Shown one piece after another: positions 43,459 through 54,267 of a DNA stretch of 57,511 nt. The notes beneath the pieces were generated by a model. The model had not been told where the DNA came from, ran no database searches, and saw only the letters and a program-made list of their open reading frames with translations. Position 1 is the first letter of the stretch. Every line of letters starts with the position of its first letter. The position numbers and the translations under genes are program-made. The DNA comes from Rhodopila sp. (lineage in GTDB: Bacteria > Pseudomonadota > Alphaproteobacteria > Acetobacterales > Acetobacteraceae), in assembly GCA_031291715.1 (NCBI GenBank), contig JARLIN010000039.1:1-57511 (forward strand). The letters run 5' to 3'.

Positions 43459-45438
43459 ATGGCTATGTCGGGGAGTTTTGATCTTCCGCTCGTGGTACTC
43501 TCGGTCGTCATCGCGACCGCCGCATCCTATACCGCGCTCGATCTGGCAGGTCGGATCCACGTGCCGCGGGGCTGGACACGCCTGGCTTGGCTGATCCTGG
43601 CCGCTGTGACCATGGGGGGCGGCATCTGGTCGATGCATTTCGTGGCGATGCTCGCCTTCGTCATGCCGATGGCGGTGACGTATGATGTCGGACTTACTAC
43701 GCTTTCGCTCGTCATTGCCGTTGCAGTAACAGGCCTGGGATTCTTTGCGGTGTCGCGCGGCGGGGTGGGATGGCGAGGCATCGCGATCGGGGGTCTCGTG
43801 ATGGGGGCCGGCATCTGCTCGATGCATTATATCGGGATGGCTGCAATGCGTATGCAGGCGAAGCTCGATTACGATCCGCTGCTGGTAGCGGTGTCGTTCC
43901 TGATCGCGGCCGGCGCATCCGTAGTCGCCCTCCGGCTCTCTCTTGCCTCGATGAGCGTCGCCCAGCGGGTCGCCGGGGCGGTGGCCATGGGGATCGCAAT
44001 CGCTGGAATGCACTACACGGGAATGGCGGCCACTACTTTCACGATGCACGAAGAGATGGCGGCGGCGACAGGGACCCCGTCGCTGCCCGAGATGAACCTG
44101 GCGATCGCCGTCGCGGTCGTGACGTTCCTCATCCTGTTCTCTGCGGAGGTAAGCTCGGTGGTCGACCGTCACCTCGCCGCCTCGGCCGCCCGGGAGGCAC
44201 AGAGTCTGCGGGACAGCGAGGAACGGCTTCGGAAGCTCTATGATGCGCTGCAACACGAGACCGCCCAGCGCGAGCAGGCCGAGGCCGCCCTGCGACAGGC
44301 ACAGAGAATGGAGGTGGTGGGCCAGCTCACCGGCGGGATCGCCCATGACTTTAACAATATTCTGACCGTGATCATCGGGAGCCTGGATATTCTGTCCCGC
44401 GGTTTGCAGGACCAGGAGCGGCTGCGCCAGCTCGCGCTCGCCGCCCAGCGCAGCGCGGAGCATGCCGCCGACCTCGTCCAGCGGCTGCTGGCCTTCGGCC
44501 GCCGCCAGACGCTGTCGCCAGAGCTGATCGACGCCAACCAGATGGTGGTTAACACAACGGAGATTCTAGGCCGAACCTTGGGTGAGGCCATCGACATCGA
44601 GACCAGACTGGCCGGCAAGCTCGGGCGCTGCTTCGCCGACCGCAATCAGCTGGAGGCGGCGCTCCTTAATCTCGCACTGAACGCGCGCGATGCCATGCCG
44701 CATGGCGGAAAACTGACCATCCAAACGGCGAACATGGTTTTCAGTGACCGCGAGGCGGCGCGCTATGAAGGCATGGCGCCCGGTGAGTATGTGACGCTGT
44801 CGGTGAGCGACACCGGGTCCGGCATTCCGAAGTCCGATTTAGAAAAGGTGTTCGAGCCTTTCTTCACGACCAAGGAGATAGGCAAGGGCTCCGGTCTCGG
44901 CCTCGCGCAGGTTTACGGTTTCGTCAAACAGTCCGGCGGCCATGTGACGATCTACAGCGAACCCGGAACCGGGACGACGGTGCGGATCTATCTGCCGCGC
45001 CAGCGGAAGCGCGAGGAAGTGGAGGCGCCGGTCCATCGCGGCGAGGTGCCGCGCGCCCGCGCGGGTGAACAGATCCTGGTGGTGGAGGACGATCCGGCAG
45101 TCCGCGATTATATCGCCAGGACGCTCGAGGGTCTCGGCTACGGCGTGCTTGAGGCCGAGGACGCTGTGGCCGCGCTCTCGGTGATCGACGCCCGCAGCGA
45201 CGTCGACCTCATGTTCATCGATGTCGGGCTGCCGGGCATGAATGGCAGAAAACTCGCAGAGATGGTGAAGCGCCTGCGGCCGGCGCTGAAGGTTCTCTAC
45301 ACGACGGGTTATGCCGGCATGGCATGGACTGAGAATGGCACACTTGGCCGCGACGCCGTCATACTGCACAAGCCATTCAACCGCGAAGCACTCGCCGAGG
45401 GCATTCGCGAGATGCTCGACGGTCGCGCGCTCGCCTGA
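43459..45438 (+). CDS. MHYT-domain hybrid histidine kinase
   Basis: The 659-residue sensor has an N-terminal seven-span MHYT domain with three repeats (MHF at 59-61, MHYIGM at 122, MHYTGM at 184) thought to bind metal and sense gas or redox; a coiled linker (about 245-285); HisKA with phospho-His296 (GGIAHDFNN); HATPase with NLALNARDAM, DTGSGIP and GKGSGLGLAQVYGF; and a C-terminal receiver with Asp588 (FIDVGLPGMNG) and HKPF. No response regulator lies next to it. It probably relays phosphate to a distant partner. Confidence 0.9.
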   Translation: MAMSGSFDLPLVVLSVVIATAASYTALDLAGRIHVPRGWTRLAWLILAAVTMGGGIWSMHFVAMLAFVMPMAVTYDVGLTTLSLVIAVAVTGLGFFAVSRGGVGWRGIAIGGLVMGAGICSMHYIGMAAMRMQAKLDYDPLLVAVSFLIAAGASVVALRLSLASMSVAQRVAGAVAMGIAIAGMHYTGMAATTFTMHEEMAAATGTPSLPEMNLAIAVAVVTFLILFSAEVSSVVDRHLAASAAREAQSLRDSEERLRKLYDALQHETAQREQAEAALRQAQRMEVVGQLTGGIAHDFNNILTVIIGSLDILSRGLQDQERLRQLALAAQRSAEHAADLVQRLLAFGRRQTLSPELIDANQMVVNTTEILGRTLGEAIDIETRLAGKLGRCFADRNQLEAALLNLALNARDAMPHGGKLTIQTANMVFSDREAARYEGMAPGEYVTLSVSDTGSGIPKSDLEKVFEPFFTTKEIGKGSGLGLAQVYGFVKQSGGHVTIYSEPGTGTTVRIYLPRQRKREEVEAPVHRGEVPRARAGEQILVVEDDPAVRDYIARTLEGLGYGVLEAEDAVAALSVIDARSDVDLMFIDVGLPGMNGRKLAEMVKRLRPALKVLYTTGYAGMAWTENGTLGRDAVILHKPFNREALAEGIREMLDGRALA

Positions 45439-45860
45439 CACCCTCCGACACGGTCGTACCGGCAGGCCCTGAAATCGGACATCGCCGCGCGACCTCCGGC
45501 AGTCGGCGGACAAGATCGCGGAGGCCAGGACGCAAGGTCCGCTGGTTCGAGGGCGGCAAGGAATGAACGGAGGTTGGCCGCAATGCCAACTTCCGCGTCG
45601 GCAGTCGGGAACATCTCAGCAGCGCCTGGCGAAACGGCGCTGTCTCGCGGTCCAACCGTTACTGTGACGTCGTGCGGAGCAAACACATTGTCTACGCCTA
45701 CAACATTCGTGTGTGAGGATTGAAGGTCCGCAATCCACCCACCATAAGCCGACGCTCAGGCCCGGGAACTATCTGCGCCCAATCAGCGAAATCTGTCATG
45801 CAACGCTTTCGGCCCACCCGCACGAACCCCGGCCTTCAAAGCCTCAGGGCAATTCCGTCA

Positions 45861-45954
45861 GTCGGAAAGCAGTTTGCCAGCCATGAGACGGTCAGCCACG
45901 GCTCCAAGGAATATGCCCGTGGCGACGTCACCGTCAACTCGGCCGAGGGCCTGA
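45861..45954 (+). mobile_element. IS1595-type transposase relic
   Basis: A short in-frame segment, VGKQFASHETVSHGSKEYAR followed by GDVTVNSAEG, matches the conserved DDE-region block of ISXO2/IS1595 transposases (normally HETVNHSxxEYVRGDVHTNTxEG). The rest of the transposase is missing and no inverted repeats were found. The 420 bases from 45439 to 45860 hold no other recognisable gene. Confidence 0.6.
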
Positions 45955-45987
45955 AAACGGTGTCGCGTAACGGCTTGGGGCCAAGAA

Positions 45988-46590
45988 TCAAGCATCAGAA
46001 GGTGGCTTCTTCGGGCGATTCGTTGGGTGCTCTCGGCTTGCCTGCTTGCGAGCCTTCTTTGCTTCTCGAGCTTGAATTAGAGACTGAGCGCCGCGCCCTT
46101 GATTGGGAATTAGAGGTGGCCTTGTGGGGGGATTCCTAAGAATTCTAGACGCCTTTGTTCCGACTTCGATGGAGAAATGGTCTATCTCACGGTAAAGACC
46201 GATGATCGCTTCGACGATCTGGTTAAGTTGCGCGGTCGGAATTTCAAGCGAACGCTTTGAAACTCTGCCTTTTGCGGTTATGCGCAACGCTTGATACCTG
46301 CCCCGGTCAAAAAGCCAGACAGCGTGTACGGCGTTATTTCTGGCGGTCCTCAACTCCTCAAAGCGAGAGGCCAAGCCCTCCCATCGATCTACCCACGACT
46401 GCTCACGGGTTTCGAAAAGCAGGGCGCGGACCATGGCAAATCGTTGAAGCGACGAAAGTTCCGCCGTGGTGACAAACGACGCGTCCCCGCGCAGGCCAAC
46501 CAACAAAGATATAAAGAAACTCAGAGTGGCATCCATCTCTGACCAGTAGGCGACAAGGTAGCCAAGAGCCTGCGCGTGACGCGCGCTCAT
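45988..46590 (-). CDS. HEPN-like hypothetical protein
   Basis: About 200 residues from the ATG at 46590 (a longer frame reaches 46623). Mostly helical, with an N-terminal HAQALGYLVAYWSEMDATLSF region and the motif R84-NNAV-H89 (ARNNAVHAVW), an RX4H pattern like that of HEPN ribonucleases. The C-terminal 40 residues are Lys/Arg/Pro-rich. No antitoxin-like partner is evident beside it. HEPN assignment is by motif and helical look, not firm; a general function is unknown. Confidence 0.5.
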   Translation of the reverse strand: MSARHAQALGYLVAYWSEMDATLSFFISLLVGLRGDASFVTTAELSSLQRFAMVRALLFETREQSWVDRWEGLASRFEELRTARNNAVHAVWLFDRGRYQALRITAKGRVSKRSLEIPTAQLNQIVEAIIGLYREIDHFSIEVGTKASRILRNPPTRPPLIPNQGRGAQSLIQAREAKKARKQASREHPTNRPKKPPSDA

Positions 46591-46778
46591 TAGTCGAAAT
46601 GTGCTGCTTTTGGCTGCGGTCACTGTCTAACGTCCCTTCCAGGGCGACCTCCTCGCCGGTTTGCCCCGGAGGGATGATCGCAGCGTTCGCCCCAATTCTA
46701 AAATCCACCCATCATGATCGCGGAACGAGGAGAGTGAGTCCATCCCAACCCCCCCTCCTTTGTGCCAGGATTGGCAGC

Positions 46779-47015
46779 ATGGAACACGAACCCACCCAGG
46801 ACGAGGCCGAGCGCCGAGTGCGCGAAGTCGCGCATCGTCTGCTGACCACCCCGAAGCCTAAAAAAGAGATGGCTGATCGGACGGCGGATCGTCGGAGTTC
46901 TTGTCCGTCGCCTTCAGGCGGCCCACCGGCCAGCGGAGCCGCGCGGAAAGTGCGACGAATCTGCTTTATCAAGTATATAATTAGGAAATATTTCTTGACA
47001 TATTCCTCAATCTAA
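46779..47015 (+). CDS. Small hypothetical protein (78 aa)
   Basis: The N-terminal half (EPTQDEAERRVREVAHRLLTT then PKPKKEM) resembles short basic alphaproteobacterial hypothetical proteins that end soon after such a motif. The second half is Ser/Arg/Pro-rich and overlaps the AT-rich promoter region of the next gene, so the true gene may be frameshifted or end earlier. CAGGA lies upstream of the ATG at moderate spacing. Function unknown. Confidence 0.4.
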   Translation: MEHEPTQDEAERRVREVAHRLLTTPKPKKEMADRTADRRSSCPSPSGGPPASGAARKVRRICFIKYIIRKYFLTYSSI

Positions 47016-47024
47016 AGTAGAAGG
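46986..47024 (+). promoter_or_regulatory. Palindrome plus promoter before the 270-aa gene
   Basis: GAAATATTTC (46986-46995) is a perfect palindrome ending right at TTGACA (46996-47001); TAGAAG lies 17 bases later (47019-47024). The start codon is 28 bases further. Local base composition is strongly AT-rich against a high-GC background. A promoter with an abutting operator is inferred. Confidence 0.5.
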
Positions 47025-47052
47025 CCGCTCCATCGCATCCGGAGCGGGCGGC

Positions 47053-47865
47053 ATGACCGAAACAACGTCCTTCACCGAAGCAACGACCGCTTCGAGCCTC
47101 TCCATCTCCCCCTCCGACATCCTGCTTCACCTCATCGTCACTCTCCTCGCGCCGATGTTCCTGACCGCCAGCGGCGGCGACATCCAGTTCGCCCGCATGG
47201 CTGCGCTCGAGACGGTGAACGCCTACCGTGCCCGCAACCACGCCGACCTGATCGTGATCGCGCAGATCATCGCATGTGGCCTCACGGCGTTGGGTTCCCT
47301 CAGCCTGTCGATGGCCGACAACATCTCCCTCTCCATGCTCCTTCGTCTGCGCGGCAATGCCGTCGCCCTGAACCGCTCCGCCGAACAGAACCGCCGCGCG
47401 TTAAAGGAAACCAGCCCCGCCACCGCCGCGCCGAATCACGCTGAGACGATGGACTATGCCGAACACGCCGCCGAACCCGATGAGGACTTCGACGAAGCCG
47501 AGGTGATCGCCAACGTGGCCGCGGCGCAGAAACGTGCCGCGGACACCCAGGCCCACCTGCAGGCCGCGCAACGGGTCCCGGAACCAGATCCCATCCCAAC
47601 CCCGGCCCCTGTCGAGGCCCCGGCGTCCGCCGCTCCCGCCGCGGTGGCCGAGCGGCAGCGCCAGGCGATGTGGGCGGGCGCGATGGCCGACGTGGCGCAG
47701 GAATTCACCGCCAGCCTCCCCCATCTTCCTCCCGCGGAACGGAAGATCGCGACCATGCGGGCCGCCATGCTGAGCAGCGCCGCGAGCGATCTGCTGTCCG
47801 GCAACGGCCCGCCGCGTCTCAGGCCCAGCGACCTGGCCGCGATCATGCCGCCGAACACGATCTGA
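47053..47865 (+). CDS. Hypothetical membrane-associated protein (270 aa)
   Basis: N-terminal hydrophobic region about 20-45 (DILLHLIVTLLAPMFL), a second at about 72-95 (LIVIAQIIACGLTALGSLSLSM), a helical arm (MLLRLRGNAVALNRSAEQNRRAL), then an acidic Pro/Ala-rich stretch and a C-terminal helical part (GAMADVAQEFTASLPHLPPAE). No catalytic motif is evident. It has its own promoter and stands alone between the small gene and convergent uvrB. Function unknown. Confidence 0.65.
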   Translation: MTETTSFTEATTASSLSISPSDILLHLIVTLLAPMFLTASGGDIQFARMAALETVNAYRARNHADLIVIAQIIACGLTALGSLSLSMADNISLSMLLRLRGNAVALNRSAEQNRRALKETSPATAAPNHAETMDYAEHAAEPDEDFDEAEVIANVAAAQKRAADTQAHLQAAQRVPEPDPIPTPAPVEAPASAAPAAVAERQRQAMWAGAMADVAQEFTASLPHLPPAERKIATMRAAMLSSAASDLLSGNGPPRLRPSDLAAIMPPNTI

Positions 47866-47889
47866 AAACCGGGCCATGACGGTGGGGCT

Positions 47890-50082
<2,193 letters not shown>

Positions 50083-50139
50083 AAGGCGAACTCCTCGACG
50101 CCATACACATGGTCCGCCAAGGCGCCGCCGTCGAGGGGT

Positions 50140-51042
50140 TTATCCCTCCAGGACCATCCGCCGCACGGCCCGCGCCGCCCGCCGCATGTCGAACAGCAGC
50201 GTCCGCACGCTGGTCAGCCGCACCCGGGTCCGCTGCCGCCACAAATGCACCAGCAGCCCGCCATGCCGGCGCCATTCCAATTCCCGCCGCTCCCGAGCCG
50301 TCCGATGCTCCGTTCGCCAGGGGAAATGCCGAGCCAACGGGGCAGGCGTCGGCACCCGGTCAAAGATCAGCACATACGCCAGCCGGTCCCGGTCCGACAG
50401 GTTCGGCCCCGCCCCATGCAGGGTGCGCTGATTGTGGATCACGCACCCGCCCGCCGGAAGCGGGCACAAGACAGCCTGCCGCGCATCGAACCCGCCGACA
50501 CACTCCAGCGCATGAATGCGGGCATCGTCCCCCGGAAAACCGTGCGGCAGGACAGGCCCCTTATGCGACCGGGGGATATAGGCCATACAACTATTGGTCT
50601 CATCCACCGGCTGCAGCGCCAGCCAGAAACTGACCTCGTCGTAATCGAAGTCCGGGTCGTGGAATGCCTCATCCTGGTGCCAGGGTGTCGTTTCTCCGAT
50701 GCGAGCCGGTTTCATCAGCGAGATATCGGCCTTGAACCGCAGCTCGCTGCCAAGAAGCTGCTCCGCGATGTCGCGCGCGACACGGTAGTAGCTGGAGCCG
50801 ATCAGCTCAGGTGCGAACGACCTGGGGTGAAGGATCTGCGGAAACCGCGCCGGAGTGGTCCCATCATCGACACCCATGGCGTCGAACAGCGCGCCTTCCT
50901 CGAACCCGACATTCGCGCTGTGGAGGCCCGCCAGCGTCTCTCGCAGCGCCTCGATCTCGTTTGGTGGGATTCCGGTATCGAACGCGAGAAATCCATCCGC
51001 GCGAAACCGTTCAACCATCCCCGCATCAAGACGCATCAACAC
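50140..51042 (-). CDS. Phytanoyl-CoA dioxygenase family protein
   Basis: The 300-residue Fe(II)/2-oxoglutarate oxygenase has HxD in TTPWHQDEAFHD, a distal His in NQRTLHGAGPN, and the 2-oxoglutarate Arg in DRLAYVLIF. The start is GTG at 51042 or ATG at 51036. It lies 57 bases upstream of uvrB in the same orientation but need not be related. It would hydroxylate an aliphatic or acyl substrate; which is unknown. Confidence 0.87.
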   Translation of the reverse strand: MLMRLDAGMVERFRADGFLAFDTGIPPNEIEALRETLAGLHSANVGFEEGALFDAMGVDDGTTPARFPQILHPRSFAPELIGSSYYRVARDIAEQLLGSELRFKADISLMKPARIGETTPWHQDEAFHDPDFDYDEVSFWLALQPVDETNSCMAYIPRSHKGPVLPHGFPGDDARIHALECVGGFDARQAVLCPLPAGGCVIHNQRTLHGAGPNLSDRDRLAYVLIFDRVPTPAPLARHFPWRTEHRTARERRELEWRRHGGLLVHLWRQRTRVRLTSVRTLLFDMRRAARAVRRMVLEG

Positions 51043-51447
51043 AATGCTCGGCCCTTTTTTGCGAGTCGGCGGTCGGACTGTGGGACAAGAGCGCTAAACG
51101 ACAATGAAATTAACAATCGTCGTGGCAGGAGGTCCAATCACGACTTGCGTCGATGGCGTCCTGTTTCGTTGAAAATCGTCAAATATCATATCCTTGGAGG
51201 TAAAGCCTTCGCGATCCCGGTGATCCTCCTGCCGAGCGTGATAATGGCCGAAGGCGATCGATTGCCAGGAACATTCAGAGTGCCGAGCGTCCCATGAACG
51301 CACGCTGCCGCCATCCGCATCCGTTGTGGCTTCGACGCGGTTCCATGGAGTAGGGTCCATAGAGTATTCTGTTACCAACGGTCCCGTTCCAGTTGTAGAA
51401 CGCTCCCAACGGAACAGCGTATCAGCCGACTCCGGACCGGGACCTAA
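51043..51447. other. Intergenic region before the second sugar transferase gene
   Basis: About 405 bases between divergent genes. Neither strand has a frame with recognisable protein features. Base composition is slightly lower in GC than the flanks. Presumed promoters of both neighbours lie here, but no box or operator could be fixed. Confidence 0.35.
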
Positions 51448-52863
51448 ATGCTCAGATTCTCGAAGACCACCACCGGGACGGTGCTGTTCACGCTGGATGC
51501 CGTGCTCATCCTGGCTTTCTGGCCCCTGGTCTTATGGGTTTCGCGGCCGGATGCCCTGTCTTTGTTCTTTTTGCCCGGCGATGCACGTGGGATCGACTAT
51601 CCACTCTTCGACCTTCTGTTGTTGTTCGCGATGGGGATGTACCGGCGCGAGGCGATCCTGGAAGCCGGCCGATCCTTGACCCGTGTGCCGCTGGTTGTTG
51701 GCATGGGCGCCGCCCTGGCGATCCTCGTTTCCCTGGTTCAACCCCTGTTGATACGGTCGGCCGTGATGCCGGGCGGCCGCGACCAGGCCATGCTGTTCGG
51801 CCTCGCCGTTGTCGTGTTCACGTTGTGCGCGTTCCTGGCCCGCCTCGTCATCGATGTCCTGGTGCGGCGTCGCGTGTTGCGCCGCCGTCTGCTGATCGTC
51901 GGCGCCGGGCATCGGGCGTGGGATCTGCTGCATATGCTGGGCCACGAGGGCAGCAGCCTGCATGACGACGTGACCCTGGTGTGTGACCCGTCGCAGGAGG
52001 AAGTCGATCCGCGCCTGCTGGCCGAACGGCCCGACCGGATCCTGAGCCCGCCGGACTTCGACGTCGCCGCCGCCGCGCGGCAGGTGGACGCCGACCTGAT
52101 CGTCGTCGCCCCGGACGAACGCCGTGGCATGAACCTGCACCGTCTGCTGGAGTGCAAAAAGGCTGGCTTCCCGGTTATCCAGTACTTGAGTTTCGTGGAG
52201 CGGGAGATCCGGCGCATCGACCTCAAGCGCATGGAACTGGGCTGGCTGGTCTATACGGATGGTTTCACCTTTGGCGCCCTGGACCGCTTTCTGAAGCGGG
52301 GGTTCGACCTGGTCGTCAGCTCGGTTGTATTGGTGCTCACCGCGCCGTTGATCCTGTTCGGGATGCTCGCGATCCGGTGGGAAGGCCGTGGCCCGGTGTT
52401 ATACCGGCAGGAGCGGGTGACCCGGGACGGCAGGGTCTTCTCGATCCTGAAACTGCGCACGATGCGGGTGAACGCCGAGGCGCAGGGCGCTGTGTGGGCG
52501 GCGGAAAAGGACAACCGGATCACCAGGGTCGGAAGCTTCCTGCGGCGCGCCCGCATTGATGAGTTGCCGCAACTGGTGAACATCCTGCGCGGCGAGATGT
52601 CTTTCGTCGGCCCGCGGCCTGAACGGCCGATGTTCGTCAAGGAACTGGCCGAGAAGATCCCGCTGTACAATGAGCGGCACATGGTGAAAGCCGGCCTGAC
52701 CGGCTGGGCGCAGATCAACTACCCTTACGGCGCCTCGATCGACGACGCGCGGTCGAAGCTTAGCTACGATCTGTATTATGTGAAGAACTTCTCCATTCTG
52801 TTCGACTTCGTCATCCTGCTGCAGACCCTGCGTGTGGTGCTGTGGCCGACCGGGGCGCGGTAA
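51448..52863 (+). CDS. Exopolysaccharide polyprenyl glycosylphosphotransferase (TIGR03013-like)
   Basis: The 471-residue membrane protein has four N-terminal spans (TLDAVLILAFWPLVLWV, FDLLLLFAMGMY, PLVVGMGAALAILVSLV, FGLAVVVFTLCAFLA), a nucleotide-fold middle (LLIVGAGHRAWDLLHML) and a C-terminal sugar transferase domain with VLYRQERVTRDGR, ILKLRTMRV, RARIDELPQLVNILRGEMSFVGPRPERP and VKAGLTGWAQINYPYG. The WPTGAR end and the internal layout match the EPS/exosortase-associated TIGR03013 group. It starts another undecaprenyl-linked glycan. Its 3' end overlaps the convergent MFS gene by 53 bases. Confidence 0.9.
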   Translation: MLRFSKTTTGTVLFTLDAVLILAFWPLVLWVSRPDALSLFFLPGDARGIDYPLFDLLLLFAMGMYRREAILEAGRSLTRVPLVVGMGAALAILVSLVQPLLIRSAVMPGGRDQAMLFGLAVVVFTLCAFLARLVIDVLVRRRVLRRRLLIVGAGHRAWDLLHMLGHEGSSLHDDVTLVCDPSQEEVDPRLLAERPDRILSPPDFDVAAAARQVDADLIVVAPDERRGMNLHRLLECKKAGFPVIQYLSFVEREIRRIDLKRMELGWLVYTDGFTFGALDRFLKRGFDLVVSSVVLVLTAPLILFGMLAIRWEGRGPVLYRQERVTRDGRVFSILKLRTMRVNAEAQGAVWAAEKDNRITRVGSFLRRARIDELPQLVNILRGEMSFVGPRPERPMFVKELAEKIPLYNERHMVKAGLTGWAQINYPYGASIDDARSKLSYDLYYVKNFSILFDFVILLQTLRVVLWPTGAR

Positions 52864-54049
52864 GCGGAGAGCGGAAGAAGAGGAAGACAGCGATGAGCAG
52901 GTTAAGTCCGTTCCAGGCAACCCCATTGGCAAAGGCGGCGCGGTAGGACCCGGTCATGTCGTAAATCACCCCGGACATCCAGCCGCCCAGCGCCATGCCC
53001 ATCAGGGTCATCATCAGGATGACACCCACTCGTCCGCCGGCCTCCCTGGCCGGAAAGCTTTCTCGCACGATGATCGCGTAACTGGGCACCAGGCCGCCCT
53101 GGAACAGGCCGAACAGGGCCGAGATCACATACAGCGACGTCAGCCCATCCATCATCAGGTACAGGGTCAGCGCCACCATCTGCGCTGCCGACCCGATCAG
53201 CAGGGTGGCCAGGCCGCCCAGCCGATCGGCGAGAAAGCCCGAGCCGATCCGGCTGACGATGCCGAAGCCTAGCATCAGCGAGAGCATCTGCGCGCCTCGG
53301 GCTGGCCCGTAGCCCAGGTCTCCGCAATAGGCGACGATGTGGACCTGGGGCATCGACATCGCGACACAGCAGGCGAGGCCGGCGACCGCCAGTAGGGTTT
53401 GCAGCGCGCGTGGTGATAGCTCGATCTTGCGGCGGAACGCGGCTGGCGCATGGGTACCGGCCGCACGGACCGGGGGGCGGCTGCGGAGCAGCATCGCCAG
53501 CGGCGGCATCACCACCAGGCAGAACACGCCGACGACAAGATGCGCGGTGCGCCAGCCATGGGCGCGGATCATCGACTCGATCAGCGTCGGCCAGACCGCA
53601 CCGGACAGGTAGTTGCCGGACGCACATAGCGCGACCGCGATCCCGCGCCGCTTTTCGAACCAGAATGAGATGTCGGCCATCAGCGGCACGAAGGTCGCGG
53701 CGGTCCCGAACGTGCCGATCAGCAGGTAGGCCCCGGCGAACGAAACCAGCCCCGTGGAAAGCGAGGCCAGGACGAACCCGGCACCAAGCGAGGCCGCGCC
53801 GATCAGCACCGGCAGGATGATACCTTTCCGGTCCGCCAGCCGGCCCATCAGCACGCCGCCGACGCCGAAGCCGATCATGGTGAGGGTGAAGGGCAGGGAC
53901 GCCGCGCCCCGCTCGGCCCCGAACTCGGCCTGGACCGCGGGCAGCGCGACGACGACGGACCACATGCCGACGCCGCCGATGGCGGAGAGCAGGACCGAGA
54001 CCGCCAGGCGGAACCAGGCGTAGGGGGAGTCGATTTCGCGTCGCGTCAT
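52811..54049 (-). CDS. MFS transporter
   Basis: The 412-residue protein has twelve predicted spans with MFS motif A-like GVGGVLMGRLADRKG between spans 2 and 3 and a second copy, SRIGSGFLADRLGG, in the C-terminal half. Layout is close to the oxalate/formate antiporter (MCT-like) group. The last 17 codons overlap the sugar transferase 3' end on the other strand. Substrate unknown; an organic acid is plausible for this group. Confidence 0.87.
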   Translation of the reverse strand: MTRREIDSPYAWFRLAVSVLLSAIGGVGMWSVVVALPAVQAEFGAERGAASLPFTLTMIGFGVGGVLMGRLADRKGIILPVLIGAASLGAGFVLASLSTGLVSFAGAYLLIGTFGTAATFVPLMADISFWFEKRRGIAVALCASGNYLSGAVWPTLIESMIRAHGWRTAHLVVGVFCLVVMPPLAMLLRSRPPVRAAGTHAPAAFRRKIELSPRALQTLLAVAGLACCVAMSMPQVHIVAYCGDLGYGPARGAQMLSLMLGFGIVSRIGSGFLADRLGGLATLLIGSAAQMVALTLYLMMDGLTSLYVISALFGLFQGGLVPSYAIIVRESFPAREAGGRVGVILMMTLMGMALGGWMSGVIYDMTGSYRAAFANGVAWNGLNLLIAVFLFFRSPLTAPRSATAPHAGSAAG

Positions 54050-54086
54050 AGTGTCTCTTCAAGCGCGTTGGCAGACGGGAGCAAAA

Positions 54087-54228
54087 ATGGAACCGCGCAC
54101 GAAGGCGGATGAACGCGGATCGAGCTTGCGCCGCCGGTGTCGATGCACCACCCACCTGGTCTTCGGGCGAACGTCAGGCGCAAGAAAGCAAAGCGATTTT
54201 TCTTATCCCCGTTCATCCGCGGTTCCAT
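54087..54228. repeat. Nested inverted repeats between MFS and cinA genes
   Basis: ATGGAACCGCG (54087-54097) pairs with CGCGGTTCCAT (54218-54228), and GCGGATGAACG (54105-54115) pairs with CGTTCATCCGC (54210-54220). The words match a dispersed repeat type (GGATGAACGCGGAT-like) seen between genes in many proteobacterial genomes. The 218-base spacer holds no gene. Confidence 0.6.
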
Positions 54229-54267
54229 CCTTCAGGTCGTGGCCCTCTCGCCCTCAAAGGCGCGGGT

